Shown one piece after another: positions 24,057 to 33,440 of a DNA stretch of 64,000 bases (within the stretch, counting starts at the first letter, position 1; the number at the start of each line of letters is the position of its first letter). The stretch is taken from assembly GCA_040216765.1 (NCBI GenBank), contig JAVJON010000019.1, forward strand, positions 235,912 through 299,911, given 5' to 3'. The notes under the pieces were generated by a model. That model saw nothing but the letters and a program-made list of their open reading frames with translations, ran no database searches and was not told the origin of the DNA. A program made the position numbers and the translations under genes. This DNA is from Marinibaculum sp040216765 (GTDB lineage Bacteria > Pseudomonadota > Alphaproteobacteria > Ferrovibrionales > Ferrovibrionaceae).

Positions 24057-24560
24057 ATGACCGCCTGGCATATCGCACAGATCAATGTCGGCCATGTGCT
24101 GCATCCGGTGCAGGACCCGCGCATGGCGGGCTTTACCGGCCGGCTCGACGAAATCAATGCGCAGGCCGATGCCACGCCCGGTTTCGTCTGGCGGCTGCAG
24201 AGCGACAGCGGCAATGCCACCGACATCCTGGTCAGCGACGATCCCAGCTTCATCATCAACATGTCGGTCTGGGAGAGTGTCGAGGCGCTGTTCCAGTTCG
24301 TCTACCGCACCGCCCACCAGGGGGTGATGGCCGGGCGCCGGAACTGGTTCGCCCGGCCGCAGGGTGCCTACCAGGCGCTGTGGTGGGTGCCGGCCGGCCA
24401 CCGGCCGACCCCGCAGGAGGGGCTCGACCGGCTCGCCATCCTGGAGCGCGAGGGGCCCTCGCCCTTCGCCTTCACCTTCAAGAAAAGCTTCCCGCCGCCG
24501 GGCGATGCCGGCGCGCCGGCGGACCTGGCGCCGGATCCGCACTGCGTCGGCTGGCAGTAG
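24057..24560 (+). CDS. DUF3291 domain protein
   Basis: 167 aa. Starts MTAWHIAQINVGHVLHPVQD, then FTGRLDEINAQADATPGFVWRLQ, SVWESVEALFQFVYRT, RRNWFARPQGAYQALWWVPA and GHRPTPQEGLDRL, the typical block order of DUF3291, a ferredoxin-like dimeric alpha/beta-barrel fold related to antibiotic-biosynthesis monooxygenases. Function unknown; often encoded near metabolic hydrolases. Translationally linked to the MBL-fold gene, whose last codons carry the ribosome binding site (GGAGG) for this ATG. The C-terminal ~30 residues look like an unstructured tail. Confidence 0.85.
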   Translation: MTAWHIAQINVGHVLHPVQDPRMAGFTGRLDEINAQADATPGFVWRLQSDSGNATDILVSDDPSFIINMSVWESVEALFQFVYRTAHQGVMAGRRNWFARPQGAYQALWWVPAGHRPTPQEGLDRLAILEREGPSPFAFTFKKSFPPPGDAGAPADLAPDPHCVGWQ

Positions 24561-24569
24561 CCAGGCCGT

Positions 24570-26042
24570 TCACCCGTCGGCGGCGATGCGGCCGACAGAG
24601 GCGGCCAGGGCCGGATGCGGCTGCGGGAAGGCCAGCAGCTCCTCCAGCAGGCGGGCCGCGCGCAGCACCAGGTCCTCGCGATGCCGTGCGGCGACGACCT
24701 GCAGCCCCACGGGCAGTCCCGCACCGGTCAGGCCGCAGGGCAGCGAGCAGGCCGGCTGTCCGGTCAGGTTGAAGGGCAGGGTGAAGGGCACCGCGCGCCG
24801 ATAGCGGTCATGGCCGGGCGAGCCATAGACCAGGTCCAGTCCCGGCGCGGTGGTCGGCGTGGTCGGCGTCAGCAGGATGTCATGGTCCTGGTGGAAGGCG
24901 CCGAAATAGCTGCCCAGCGCCACCCGCGCCTCGTGGCCGCGATAGAAGCTGGCCAGGTCCAGCGCCTCGCCTTCCTCCGCGAAGCGGCGGAAGTTGGGGT
25001 CCAGCTTCTCCCGCGCCGCCGCGGGCAGGTCGCGGATCAGGGTCGCGAAGCCCAGCCGCCAATAGTCGTGGAACTGCGGGGTGAGGGGATCCAGCAGGCT
25101 GTCCAGCCGGGTCACCGTCACGCCATGCGCCTCCAGCCGGTCGATCGCGGCGTCGAATGCGGCGCGGACCTCGGGGTCGACCTCCGCCTCGCCGAACTGC
25201 GAAGTTGCGGCGATCCGCAGGCCGTCGACATCGCCGCGCACATCGCCGCGCCAGTCATGCATGCCTTCGCCGGCCTCCCCGCAGGGCAGGCCGTACCAGT
25301 CCCGCGGGTCGGGCTGCGCCATTACGTTCAGCATCAGGGCCGCATCGGCGACGCTGCGCACGATCGGGCCGCTGATCCCCAATGTGGAAAACGGGGTCGG
25401 CGCCGGGACATGGGGCACGCGGCCGAAGGTCGGCTTCAGGCCGACCAGCCCGCAATAGCTGGCCGGGATGCGGACCGAGCCGCCGCCGTCATTGCCATGG
25501 GCCAGGGTGCCGATGCCGGCGGCGAGGGCCGCCGCCGCGCCGCCGGACGAACCGCCCGGGCTGTGCGCCAGGTTCCACGGGCTGCGCGTGGTGCCGAACA
25601 GCGGGCTGTCGGTCATCGCCTTCCAGCCGAATTCCGGGGTCGTGGTCTTGCCCAGAAGGATGGCGCCGGCGCTGCGCAGGCTGGCCACGCAGGGCGAATC
25701 CTCCGCCGCCGGGACCTCGTCGCTCGTGGCGGAGCCGCGCCGGGTGGGCCAGCCGGCGACATCGACCAGGTCCTTGATGGTGACCGGTACGCCGTCCAGC
25801 GGGCCGGCCGGGCTGCCGTCCTGCCAGCGCGCGGCCGACGCCCGGGCCTGCTCCAGCACGGACGCCGCCTCGGCACGGTACTGGAAGGCATTCAGGCTGG
25901 GCTCGACCTTTTCCATGCGCAGCAGCTGCGCTTCCGCGACGGCGACCGGCGACAGGGTGCCGCTGCGGTAGCGGCGCAGCATCTCCGTCGCCGTCATGGT
26001 CAGCGGATCCGCAGTCGTTTCCGTCGCCCGATGGTCTGTCAC
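24570..26042 (-). CDS. Amidase signature family amidohydrolase
   Basis: 490 aa. The Ser-cisSer-Lys triad is visible: Lys in VPVTIKDLVDVAG (~90), cis-Ser in SPGGSSGGAAAALAAG (~168) and the nucleophile Ser in GNDGGGSVRIPASYCGLVG (~192). Members hydrolyse amides, including GatA-type glutaminase subunits, but no gatB or gatC neighbour is present, so this is a free-standing amidase of unknown substrate. Start MTDHRATETTADPLT at 26042. It is divergent from the SDR gene with a 77-nt gap and converges with the DUF3291 gene. Confidence 0.9.
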   Translation of the reverse strand: MTDHRATETTADPLTMTATEMLRRYRSGTLSPVAVAEAQLLRMEKVEPSLNAFQYRAEAASVLEQARASAARWQDGSPAGPLDGVPVTIKDLVDVAGWPTRRGSATSDEVPAAEDSPCVASLRSAGAILLGKTTTPEFGWKAMTDSPLFGTTRSPWNLAHSPGGSSGGAAAALAAGIGTLAHGNDGGGSVRIPASYCGLVGLKPTFGRVPHVPAPTPFSTLGISGPIVRSVADAALMLNVMAQPDPRDWYGLPCGEAGEGMHDWRGDVRGDVDGLRIAATSQFGEAEVDPEVRAAFDAAIDRLEAHGVTVTRLDSLLDPLTPQFHDYWRLGFATLIRDLPAAAREKLDPNFRRFAEEGEALDLASFYRGHEARVALGSYFGAFHQDHDILLTPTTPTTAPGLDLVYGSPGHDRYRRAVPFTLPFNLTGQPACSLPCGLTGAGLPVGLQVVAARHREDLVLRAARLLEELLAFPQPHPALAASVGRIAADG

Positions 26043-26119
26043 GTCTTTTGCCCTCCCCCTGGGTTCGTCCGTCGCGCAGCGGCATTGTCGGCCCGGCTGG
26101 CGCGGGGGATGATGCCACG

Positions 26120-26992
26120 ATGACGCGGGACGGTGCGACCCATTCCAGGCAGGCGGCCGGCCGGGCGGCCGCGGCGGATGCGCCGCCGCGCCCGGTCGCC
26201 CTGGTGACCGGGGCCTCGGCCGGGATCGGGCTGGCCTTTGCCGAGGCGCTGGCCGCGCGGGGCTACGACCTGGTGCTGACCGCCCGCCGCGAGGAGCGGC
26301 TGGCTGCGCTTGCCGCGCGGCTGGCCGCGGCGCATGACGCCGCCTGCCTCGTCCTGCCGGCCGACCTCACCCGGGCGGAGGCGCCGGCGGCGCTGATGCG
26401 GGCGGTGGCGGAGGCCGGCTGGCCGGTCGACATGCTGGTCAATAATGCCGGCTATGCGGTGCCCGGCGATTTCGCTGACAGCGGCTGGCCGGCGCAGCGC
26501 GATTTCCTGGCGGCGATGGTGATTGCCGTGGCGGAGCTCAGCCATGCCTGCCTGCCGGGCATGCTGGCCCGCGGGCAGGGCCGGATCGTGAATATCGCCT
26601 CGCTCGCCGCCTTCATGCCCGGCGCGCCCGGCAGCACGCAGTACGGCGCGGTGAAGGCCTGGATGCTGCGCTTTTCCGAGGCGCTGGCGCAGGAACTGGC
26701 GGGCAGCGGCGTGACGGTCACGGCGGTCTGCCCCGGGTTCACCTACAGCGAGTTCCACGACATCACCGGCAGCCGCGCCACGGTCTCCGCGCTGCCGCGC
26801 TGGCTCTGGATGGATGCGGCGACGGTCGCCATGCAGGGCATCGAGGGCGCCCTGCATGGCCGCCCGGTGGTGGTGACCGGGCGGGTCAACCGGATGATCG
26901 CCCTGGCTTTCCGCCTGTTGCCCGATGTCCTGGCCCGGCGCCTGATCGCGCGTGCCTCGGGCCGGTTCCGCCGGCGCCTCCCGCAACCCTGA
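26120..26992 (+). CDS. Short-chain dehydrogenase/reductase
   Basis: 290 aa classical SDR. NAD(P) motif VTGASAGIGLAFAEAL (~30-45), NNAGYAVPG, catalytic Ser in IVNIASLAAFMP, and YGAVK for YxxxK. TARREERL after beta-2 suggests NADP(H). The C-terminus is basic (IARASGRFRRRLPQP). It resembles SDRs of the DltE/short-chain acyl-alcohol type that act on lipidic or unknown alcohols. The ATG at 26120 is used; the first ~25 residues (Ala/Gln/Arg-rich) are not conserved-looking and the true start could be a little later. Confidence 0.87.
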   Translation: MTRDGATHSRQAAGRAAAADAPPRPVALVTGASAGIGLAFAEALAARGYDLVLTARREERLAALAARLAAAHDAACLVLPADLTRAEAPAALMRAVAEAGWPVDMLVNNAGYAVPGDFADSGWPAQRDFLAAMVIAVAELSHACLPGMLARGQGRIVNIASLAAFMPGAPGSTQYGAVKAWMLRFSEALAQELAGSGVTVTAVCPGFTYSEFHDITGSRATVSALPRWLWMDAATVAMQGIEGALHGRPVVVTGRVNRMIALAFRLLPDVLARRLIARASGRFRRRLPQP

Positions 26993-27119
26993 AGCCGCGC
27001 CCAACCGATTTGAAGCTGGCGAAGAATTCATCGGCGGCGGCTATGATGCCGCGACAGGCAGGGGCCGATCGGCGAGTCCTCTCGCGGACCTCCCGCCAGG
27101 CAGGGAGGAACGCTGCACC

Positions 27120-27779
27120 ATGAGACCCCCGATAGGCCATGCGACCGATCGCCGGACGGCCCTGGCCGGCGGCGCGGCCCTGCTGACCGGCGCGCTCGCC
27201 CTGGGCGATGCCGCCGCCGCCGCGACGACCGCCCCCGCGACGGAAAGCCGGGCGGTGCCGGTGTCGGACTATGCGATATTCACCGAGTTCTCGCCGGAAA
27301 CGAAGCCGATGGTCCCCGGCTGGAACAGGCGCGTTTTCACCGATACCGACGTCCGGAAGGGCGATGCGATCCAGTGCGATTTCGCGACGGGGGCGATCGC
27401 CCTGGCGCCCGGCCTGTACCACATCACCGGCATGTCGATCGCCCCCTATTTCAGCGTCGACGATCCGCCGGAGATGACGACGATACGTGCGCCGGCCTCG
27501 GCGGGGTACAGCCGCCTGCGCAGCTTCGACCCGGACTTCGTGTTGGCGCCGGGCCTGCGCGGGATCGAGAACGACGATCCCAGCATCATCTGTGTCGGCA
27601 GCTCGACGACCGCCAACCTCACGCCGAGCCTGGTCGAAGCCTATTTCGAGCCGCAGAAGACGGCGCAGATCATCCTGGAGTACCAGTCCGGCTCCAAGCC
27701 CGACGGAATCTACCTGCGGGTCCATAGCGAGAATTCCAGGTGGCATGCGATGGCCCGGATCTGCATCCGGCGGATCTGA
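27120..27779 (+). CDS. Hypothetical exported protein, Tat-like signal peptide
   Basis: 219 aa; family not recognised. The N-terminus has two arginines before a hydrophobic stretch (DRRTALAGGAALLTGALALG) ending in an Ala-rich cleavage region near residue ~38, resembling a twin-arginine signal. The mature part is rich in beta-like segments (IQCDFATGAIALAPGLYHI, DGIYLRVHSENSRWHAMARI), suggesting a small periplasmic beta-sandwich, perhaps collagen-like or TNF-like in shape. This is a guess from appearance only. Lone gene with ~125-nt gaps either side; TATGAT at 27042-27047 could be a -10. Confidence 0.65.
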   Translation: MRPPIGHATDRRTALAGGAALLTGALALGDAAAAATTAPATESRAVPVSDYAIFTEFSPETKPMVPGWNRRVFTDTDVRKGDAIQCDFATGAIALAPGLYHITGMSIAPYFSVDDPPEMTTIRAPASAGYSRLRSFDPDFVLAPGLRGIENDDPSIICVGSSTTANLTPSLVEAYFEPQKTAQIILEYQSGSKPDGIYLRVHSENSRWHAMARICIRRI

Positions 27780-27902
27780 CGGCGCGGCGCCGGCGGCCGG
27801 CCCCGCCCGTGGGATTCTCTTGTCCGGTTTTGTCCACTAGACTGCCGGCCGTCGCCTGGATCTGCGGGGACCGCAGGCGGCCAAAAGGGGAGGGGGAAGC
27901 AG

Positions 27903-29483
27903 GTGACCCAGCGTGCCGTATTCTACTACATCTCGGTGATCGGCGTGATCGCCGTCGGCGTGGCGGGCGGGGCCTGGCCCTGGGTGTTCTGGCTCTTGAT
28001 CCCGATGGCCCTGTACATCGCGATCGGCCTCTACGACATCCATGTCAGCCGCGCCAACGTGCTGGCCAACTATCCGGTGATCGGGCATCTGCGCTACATG
28101 TTCGAGTTCGTGCGGCCGGAGATCCAGCAGTATTTCATCGCCACCAACCTGTCCGGCCGGCCGTTCAACCGCGAGCAGCGCGACCTGGTCTATCACCGGG
28201 CCGAGCACAGCCTGGACACCCTGCCGTTCGGCACGCAGCAGGACATCTACGACATCGGCTACGAGAGCACGGTCCATTCCCTTTCGCCGAAGAAGCTGAG
28301 CGAGGAGGATGGCCGCACCACGGTCGGCGGGCCGGATTGCAAGCATCCCTACAACGCCTCGCGCCTGAACATCTCGGCGATGAGCTTCGGTGCGCTCAGC
28401 CAGAATGCCATCATGGCGATGAACCGCGGCGCCAAGCTGGGCGGCTTTGCCCATAACACCGGCGAGGGCGGGCTCAGCCCCTATCACCTGGAGCATGGCG
28501 GCGACATCATCTGGCAGATCGGCACCGGCTATTTCGGCTGCCGCACCAAGGATGGCGGCTTCGACGCCGACGAGTTCCGCAAGAAGGCGGCGCTGGCCCA
28601 GGTCAAGATGATCGAGATCAAGCTGAGCCAGGGCGCGAAGCCGTCCCATGGCGGCATCCTGCCGGCGGCGAAGGTCAGCGAGGAGATCTCCCGCATCCGC
28701 GGCATCCCGATGGGCGAGGATTGCATCTCGCCGCCGGCCCATACCCAGTTCGCGACGCCGAAGGCGCTGCTGGAATTCGTGGCGCGCCTGCGCGAGCTGT
28801 CCGGCGGCAAGCCGGTCGGCTTCAAGCTCTGCATCGGCGTGAAGAGCGAGTTCATGTCGATCTGCAAGGCGATGCTGGAGACCGGCATCACGCCGGACTT
28901 CATCACCGTCGACGGCGCCGAGGGCGGCACCGGCGCGGCACCGGTCGAGTTCACCGACTATATGGGCCTGCCGATCAACGAGGGGCTGGCCTTCGTGCAT
29001 TCCTGCCTGGTCGGCGTGAACCTGCGCAACAGGATGCACGTGATCGCCAGCGGCAAGGTGACCAACGGCTTCGACATGGTGACCAAGCTGTCGCTGGGGG
29101 CGGACATGTGCAATGCGGCGCGGGCGATGATGTTCGCCGTGGGCTGCATCCAGGCGCTGCGCTGCAACGACAATACCTGCCCGACCGGGGTCGCGACGCA
29201 GGACCGCAACCGGGGCCGTGCGCTGGATGTGCCCACCAAGTCGGTCGGCGTGAAGAACTACCACAACGCGACGGTGGAGAGCTTCCTGGACCTGTGCGGC
29301 GCGATGGGCATCGAGCATCCCGACCGGCTGGGCCCGGACCATATCTTCCGCCGGGTCGAGAACGAGACGATGAAGACCTATTCGGAGATCTATCCCTATC
29401 TGCAGCCGGGAGAATTGTTGGGCGACCAGGTCAATGCCGGCTATGCCAGGGACTGGGCGAAGGCAAGCGCGGCAGCGTTCTGA
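27903..29483 (+). CDS. FMN-binding glutamate synthase family protein, membrane-anchored
   Basis: 526 aa. Corresponds to the central/FMN domain of GltB without the amidotransferase or GXGXG domains. A membrane hairpin (~5-45) precedes NISAMSFGALSQNAIMAMNR, NTGEGGLSPYH, QIGTGYFGCR, IKLSQGAKPSHGG, the FMN loop VDGAEGGTGAAP, IASGKVTNGFDM and LRCNDNTCPTGVAT with cysteines reminiscent of the 3Fe-4S site of glutamate synthase. The enzyme probably does not make glutamate; related archaeal-type proteins and methylamine-glutamate synthases share the fold. GTG start with GGGAGGGGG upstream. Single gene. Confidence 0.87.
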   Translation: MTQRAVFYYISVIGVIAVGVAGGAWPWVFWLLIPMALYIAIGLYDIHVSRANVLANYPVIGHLRYMFEFVRPEIQQYFIATNLSGRPFNREQRDLVYHRAEHSLDTLPFGTQQDIYDIGYESTVHSLSPKKLSEEDGRTTVGGPDCKHPYNASRLNISAMSFGALSQNAIMAMNRGAKLGGFAHNTGEGGLSPYHLEHGGDIIWQIGTGYFGCRTKDGGFDADEFRKKAALAQVKMIEIKLSQGAKPSHGGILPAAKVSEEISRIRGIPMGEDCISPPAHTQFATPKALLEFVARLRELSGGKPVGFKLCIGVKSEFMSICKAMLETGITPDFITVDGAEGGTGAAPVEFTDYMGLPINEGLAFVHSCLVGVNLRNRMHVIASGKVTNGFDMVTKLSLGADMCNAARAMMFAVGCIQALRCNDNTCPTGVATQDRNRGRALDVPTKSVGVKNYHNATVESFLDLCGAMGIEHPDRLGPDHIFRRVENETMKTYSEIYPYLQPGELLGDQVNAGYARDWAKASAAAF

Positions 29484-29636
29484 CCGGCCGGTCCGTGCAA
29501 CACGGTCACGGGGCGGTACCAATTCCGCCATAGCAGTGGCGGCATAACTCCTGCGATGCGCGACGGGCGATACGACGGCCCGGTCGCGCAAGGCCTGCCT
29601 GGGCTCGCCGGGAGTCCGGGGGCGGGGCTGTCCCGG

Positions 29637-31517
29637 ATGGAGGTGGCGGTGGCTGCTTACGATACCTACGAGTTCGTCGCGGACGATATGCGCTTCTCCG
29701 ACGACGAGATCCTGTCGTTCCGGGTCATGGAAAGCGTCTCGGGGCTGCGGCACAGCCTTCTGGAAACCCCGCCGATCTTCGACATCAACGGCGCGCCTGC
29801 GCCGGCCGAGGCGCTGTCGCCCTTCCAGGTCGAGAAGTTCGTCCATATCGAGCCCAGCCTGGGCCTGAGCGAACAGACCGAGCCGCCCTGTTTCATCTGG
29901 ATCCGCGTGCAGAGGGCCGGCATCCGCAACCAGATGCGGGCGGAGCGGATCCTGCACCGCAAGGCCAGGTTGACGGTCGGGCGGGAGCAGGACGCGCGGG
30001 TCTTTCATGGCGAGATCTTCCGCGCCCGGCATCTCAGCGGCTCCTACCAGGCGAAGGCGGTCTACGACCTGTTCATCTATCCGTGGGTCTGGTACCTGGC
30101 CTTCAATCGCAAGTCCCGGGTCTGGTCGGGCAGCATCGTCGACATCTTCGCCAGGATGGTCGCCGAATACCCCCCCGCGATCAGTTCCAACGCGGTGCTG
30201 GACAGCTCCAAGCTGAAATCCCTGCCGCCGCACCGGGAATGCCTGATCCAGTACAACGAAAGCGACTACCAGTTCATCCAGCGCAACCTGGAGCGCGAGG
30301 GCATCTTCTATTATGTCCAGCACGAGGAGGCGGGCTACCAGATCGTTCTGGGGCAGGACAATTCCAGCTTCCGCTCGGCCGCCCTCCTGGCCCGCAGGCT
30401 CGCTTTGTCGGAAGGCGAGCAGGAGACCGGCAACGAGCCGGCGGACGTAATCTCCGACCTGGTGTACGAGGCGCGCACGGTCCCGGAACAGTACGTCACG
30501 CGGGACTACAATCCGCGCAATGCCGGCGCGCATCTGCAGGGCAAGGCACCGGCCGTGGATCATGCCCTGAAGGTCTACCACTATCCCGGCATGTTCGACG
30601 ACATGTCGGACGGCGCCGACCGCATTTCGCCCCGCCGGTTCAAGGCGCAGCGGGCACAGAAGCTGCTGGGGCTGGGGGCCTCGCGCTCGCAGTTCATGGC
30701 GGCGGGCGAGGAGGTGCAATTGCCCTTCGACCTGGAATGGGGCACGCCCAGCGAGTTCGCCGGAACCTCCTTCGTGGTGCGGCAGGTCGTGCACGACATG
30801 GTGCGCCATCGCCGCGACGGGATGGAGGTGCCGGATTTCCGGAACGTCTTCGAGGCGCAGAAGATGGACCATGAGTACAGCCCGGCGCTGCTGAGCCCCT
30901 ATCCCGTGCTGAACGCCCCGCAGATCGCGGTCGTCGAGACCTCCAGCCCGGGCGAGCAGGTGGATGTCGACCAGTTCAACCGGCCCCTGGTCTCCTTCAA
31001 ATGGGACGACATGCACAGCAAGGTCCGCGTGCGGCTGGCGCAGGGCTGGGCCGGCGCCAGCCATGGCATGCAGGTCCTGCCGCGGGCCGGCGACGAGGTC
31101 CTGGTGGCGTTCATCGACAACCATCCCGACCGGCCGGTGATCGTCGCGAGCCTCTACAACAGCCGCAACAGGATGCAGTTCGAGCCGACCCGGACCAGCG
31201 AGTTCTCGGCGCTCGGCCGGGCCAGCGGGCCGAACCGGCGGTTGACGGGCCTGCACGATGCCGGCGGCAACCAGCTGCTGCTGTTCGACGACGAGGATGC
31301 ACAGCGCCTGGTCACCACCGCCGGCAAGGATCGCGACGACCTGGTCGCCAACCTCTGGACGACGGCGTCCTACCAGACCGTGGAATATGTCCACGATGCG
31401 AAGGTGGAGCAGGTCGGCGGCAGCTACACCCTGACGATCGGCGGCAATACCAGTGTCGTGATCAACGGCGATGTCGACGTGAAGATTCTCGGTTCCTTCA
31501 AGTTCACCCACGAATGA
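29637..31517 (+). CDS. vgrG: Type VI secretion system spike protein VgrG
   Basis: 626 aa. Gp27-like part: YDTYEFVADDMRFSDDEIL near the start, FHGEIFRARHLSG, QYNESDYQFIQRNLEREGIFYY (the universal VgrG block), and PRRFKAQRAQ. Then the gp5 OB-fold with VRVRLAQGWAGASHGMQVLP then RAGDEVLVAFIDNHPDRPVI, and a short beta-helix tail ending VKILGSFKFTHE; no effector domain is fused to the C-terminus. VgrG trimers cap the Hcp tube and carry PAAR tips and cargo. Start uncertain: ATG 29637 removes a proline/glycine-rich extension present if ATG 29556 is used. It overlaps the TPR gene by ATGA. Confidence 0.92.
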   Translation: MEVAVAAYDTYEFVADDMRFSDDEILSFRVMESVSGLRHSLLETPPIFDINGAPAPAEALSPFQVEKFVHIEPSLGLSEQTEPPCFIWIRVQRAGIRNQMRAERILHRKARLTVGREQDARVFHGEIFRARHLSGSYQAKAVYDLFIYPWVWYLAFNRKSRVWSGSIVDIFARMVAEYPPAISSNAVLDSSKLKSLPPHRECLIQYNESDYQFIQRNLEREGIFYYVQHEEAGYQIVLGQDNSSFRSAALLARRLALSEGEQETGNEPADVISDLVYEARTVPEQYVTRDYNPRNAGAHLQGKAPAVDHALKVYHYPGMFDDMSDGADRISPRRFKAQRAQKLLGLGASRSQFMAAGEEVQLPFDLEWGTPSEFAGTSFVVRQVVHDMVRHRRDGMEVPDFRNVFEAQKMDHEYSPALLSPYPVLNAPQIAVVETSSPGEQVDVDQFNRPLVSFKWDDMHSKVRVRLAQGWAGASHGMQVLPRAGDEVLVAFIDNHPDRPVIVASLYNSRNRMQFEPTRTSEFSALGRASGPNRRLTGLHDAGGNQLLLFDDEDAQRLVTTAGKDRDDLVANLWTTASYQTVEYVHDAKVEQVGGSYTLTIGGNTSVVINGDVDVKILGSFKFTHE

Positions 31518-33403
31518 GCGGCGGCGGCGAGGACCCGGCGGAGCGCGCGGCCGCCCTGCGCGAGGCGCTGGACGCCGCCGACCAGCATCTCCGCCGCGGC
31601 CGGCTGGACGAGGCGGCCGAGGTCTATCGCCGGGTCCTCGAACTCGACCCGCGGAACTTCGAGGCGATGACCGGCATCGGCGACGTGCTGATCGCGCGCG
31701 GCCAGCCGGGCGATGCGCTGATGGTCTATGGCAATGCGCAGAAGCTGCGCCCCGAAGGCTCCGCACGGCTGTACATGAACAAGGGCGGCGCCCTGGCCGC
31801 GGTGCAGGAGGGCGAAGCCGCGATCGCCAGCTTCCGCAAGGCGCGCGCGCTCGAGCCGGGCAATGCGGAGATCCTCTACAATCTCGGCGGCATGCTGGTC
31901 GAAGCGGGCGAGGCGGCGGAGGCCATGGCGCTGTTCCGGGAGGCGCAGGCGCTGCGGCCCGACGACCCGCGGGGCCATTTCAACATGGCGCTGGCATTGC
32001 AGGCGGTTCCGGAGGAGGCCTGGGAGGGCGAGGGGGACCGGGTTGCCGCCATCGTCGCCGCCTATCGCGCGGCGCTGGCGCAAGACCCGGGTTTCGCGCC
32101 CGCCGCGGTCAACCTGGCGCAACTGCTGGTGCAGCGCGGCGAGGCGGAGGCGGCGCTCGACCTGGTCGACCGGGCGGAGCTTCAGGTGCCGCGCGACCTG
32201 CCGCTGCTGATGACGAAGGCGCAGGTGCACGAGGCGCTCGGCGCCCGCGGCCTTGCGGTGACCGTGCTGGAGAACGCGGTCCTGGCGCATCCCGACAGCC
32301 TGGATGCCCGCGCCGCCCTGGCGCAGGCCGCGCTGTCGGCCGGCAAGCGCAAGCGGTCGATGACCGCCAGCCTGGAGGTGCTGGCCCGCGATCCCGATCA
32401 TGCGGCGGCGAAGTTCTGCCTTGCCCTCGGCCTGATCGAGGACGGCAGGTTCGGCAAGGCGCGCGAGCTTCTGGCGGAGCTCGCGGCGCTGCCCGATGCC
32501 CGCCGCCTGCTGCAGTTCCTCGACATGACCGAGGGCCGGGACGATGCCTGGGCCCTGTTGGCGGCCGAGGTCGCGGCAGGGCCCGACGAGGCGGGGCGCT
32601 GGGACGGGACGAAGGTTGCCGGGACCCTGACCGTCGACGCGACCGGCCTCGAGCCGCAACTGGTCATTGCCCTGTCGCGGCTGGTGCCGCAGGCGGCGGC
32701 GCGGGCCGGGCGGCTGGTCTTGGCCTGCGAGCCGATCTTCGGTCCGCTGCTGGACTCCCTGGCCGGCGTGGCCGAGGTGACCTTCGCCCCGGTCGCGCTG
32801 CGCTCCGACCCCGCGGCGCCCTGGCTCCCGCTGGCGGCCTTGCCGTCGGTCCTGGGCCTGCACGGTCGCGAGCTGCCGGGCGGCACGCCCTACCTGGCGC
32901 CGGCGACCGGCCGGGAACGCCCCTGGCCCGCATCCTTGTTCGTCGCCAACGAGCCGGTCGTGATCCTCTGCTGGCGGGAGTCCGGCAAGGCCTTCGGGCC
33001 GGACCAGGACCTGCCGTTCCGCGCCATCGAACCGCTGGTCGACGGGATGCCAGCGCGGTTCCTGTCGCTGACCTACCTGGCCGGCGCGAACGATACAGCG
33101 ATGATGGAGGATTTCGGGATCGCCGACCTGGCCGGGCTCTGCCGCGACCTGGACGATGTCGCCGCGGCGCTGTCGCTCGCCGACCTGGTGATTGCCGCCG
33201 ACGGGCTTATCCCGCACCTGGCCGGCGCCCTGGGCCGGGACTGCTGGGCCGCGCTGCCGGTCCTGCCGGGCTGGCTCTGGGGCCGTCGCGGCCTGGTGGC
33301 CCAGGCCTATCCCGCTGTGCGGTGCTTCCGTGCCGCACAGACCGGCGACTGGGCGGCGGTGATCGGCGATATCAGGGCGGAGCTGCGCGCCCGGCTCGGG
33401 TGA
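31514..33403 (+). CDS. TPR-repeat protein with C-terminal GT9-like glycosyltransferase domain
   Basis: 629 aa. Residues ~10-330 are tandem 34-residue TPR helices (e.g. RLDEAAEVYRRVLELDPRNF, ASFRKARALEPGNAEILYNL). The C-terminal ~290 residues look like the second Rossmann domain of GT9/TPR-linked glycosyltransferases: LADLVIAADGLIPHLAGALG, a following LPVLPGWLWGRRG and a closing CFRAAQTGDWAAVIGDI. In related proteins the D of SVDTAVAHLAGAL is conserved, matched here by AADGLIPHLAGAL. Coupled to vgrG by a 4-nt overlap, which is unusual and suggests it modifies or assists T6SS spike or cargo. Cytoplasmic, no signal peptide. Confidence 0.78.
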   Translation: MSGGGEDPAERAAALREALDAADQHLRRGRLDEAAEVYRRVLELDPRNFEAMTGIGDVLIARGQPGDALMVYGNAQKLRPEGSARLYMNKGGALAAVQEGEAAIASFRKARALEPGNAEILYNLGGMLVEAGEAAEAMALFREAQALRPDDPRGHFNMALALQAVPEEAWEGEGDRVAAIVAAYRAALAQDPGFAPAAVNLAQLLVQRGEAEAALDLVDRAELQVPRDLPLLMTKAQVHEALGARGLAVTVLENAVLAHPDSLDARAALAQAALSAGKRKRSMTASLEVLARDPDHAAAKFCLALGLIEDGRFGKARELLAELAALPDARRLLQFLDMTEGRDDAWALLAAEVAAGPDEAGRWDGTKVAGTLTVDATGLEPQLVIALSRLVPQAAARAGRLVLACEPIFGPLLDSLAGVAEVTFAPVALRSDPAAPWLPLAALPSVLGLHGRELPGGTPYLAPATGRERPWPASLFVANEPVVILCWRESGKAFGPDQDLPFRAIEPLVDGMPARFLSLTYLAGANDTAMMEDFGIADLAGLCRDLDDVAAALSLADLVIAADGLIPHLAGALGRDCWAALPVLPGWLWGRRGLVAQAYPAVRCFRAAQTGDWAAVIGDIRAELRARLG

Positions 33404-33440
33404 GCATGCGGCATTCCTGCCGGATCGCCCGGCCCGGCGG

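Noticed and set aside
27815..27843. TTCTCT-17-TAGACT as promoter of the glutamate-synthase homologue
   Set aside because: The -10 is good but the -35 matches only about half of the consensus, so not listed as a feature.
29525..29542. CCGCCA / TGGCGG small hairpin before vgrG
   Set aside because: Only 6 bp, no T-run, and just as likely by chance at this GC content.
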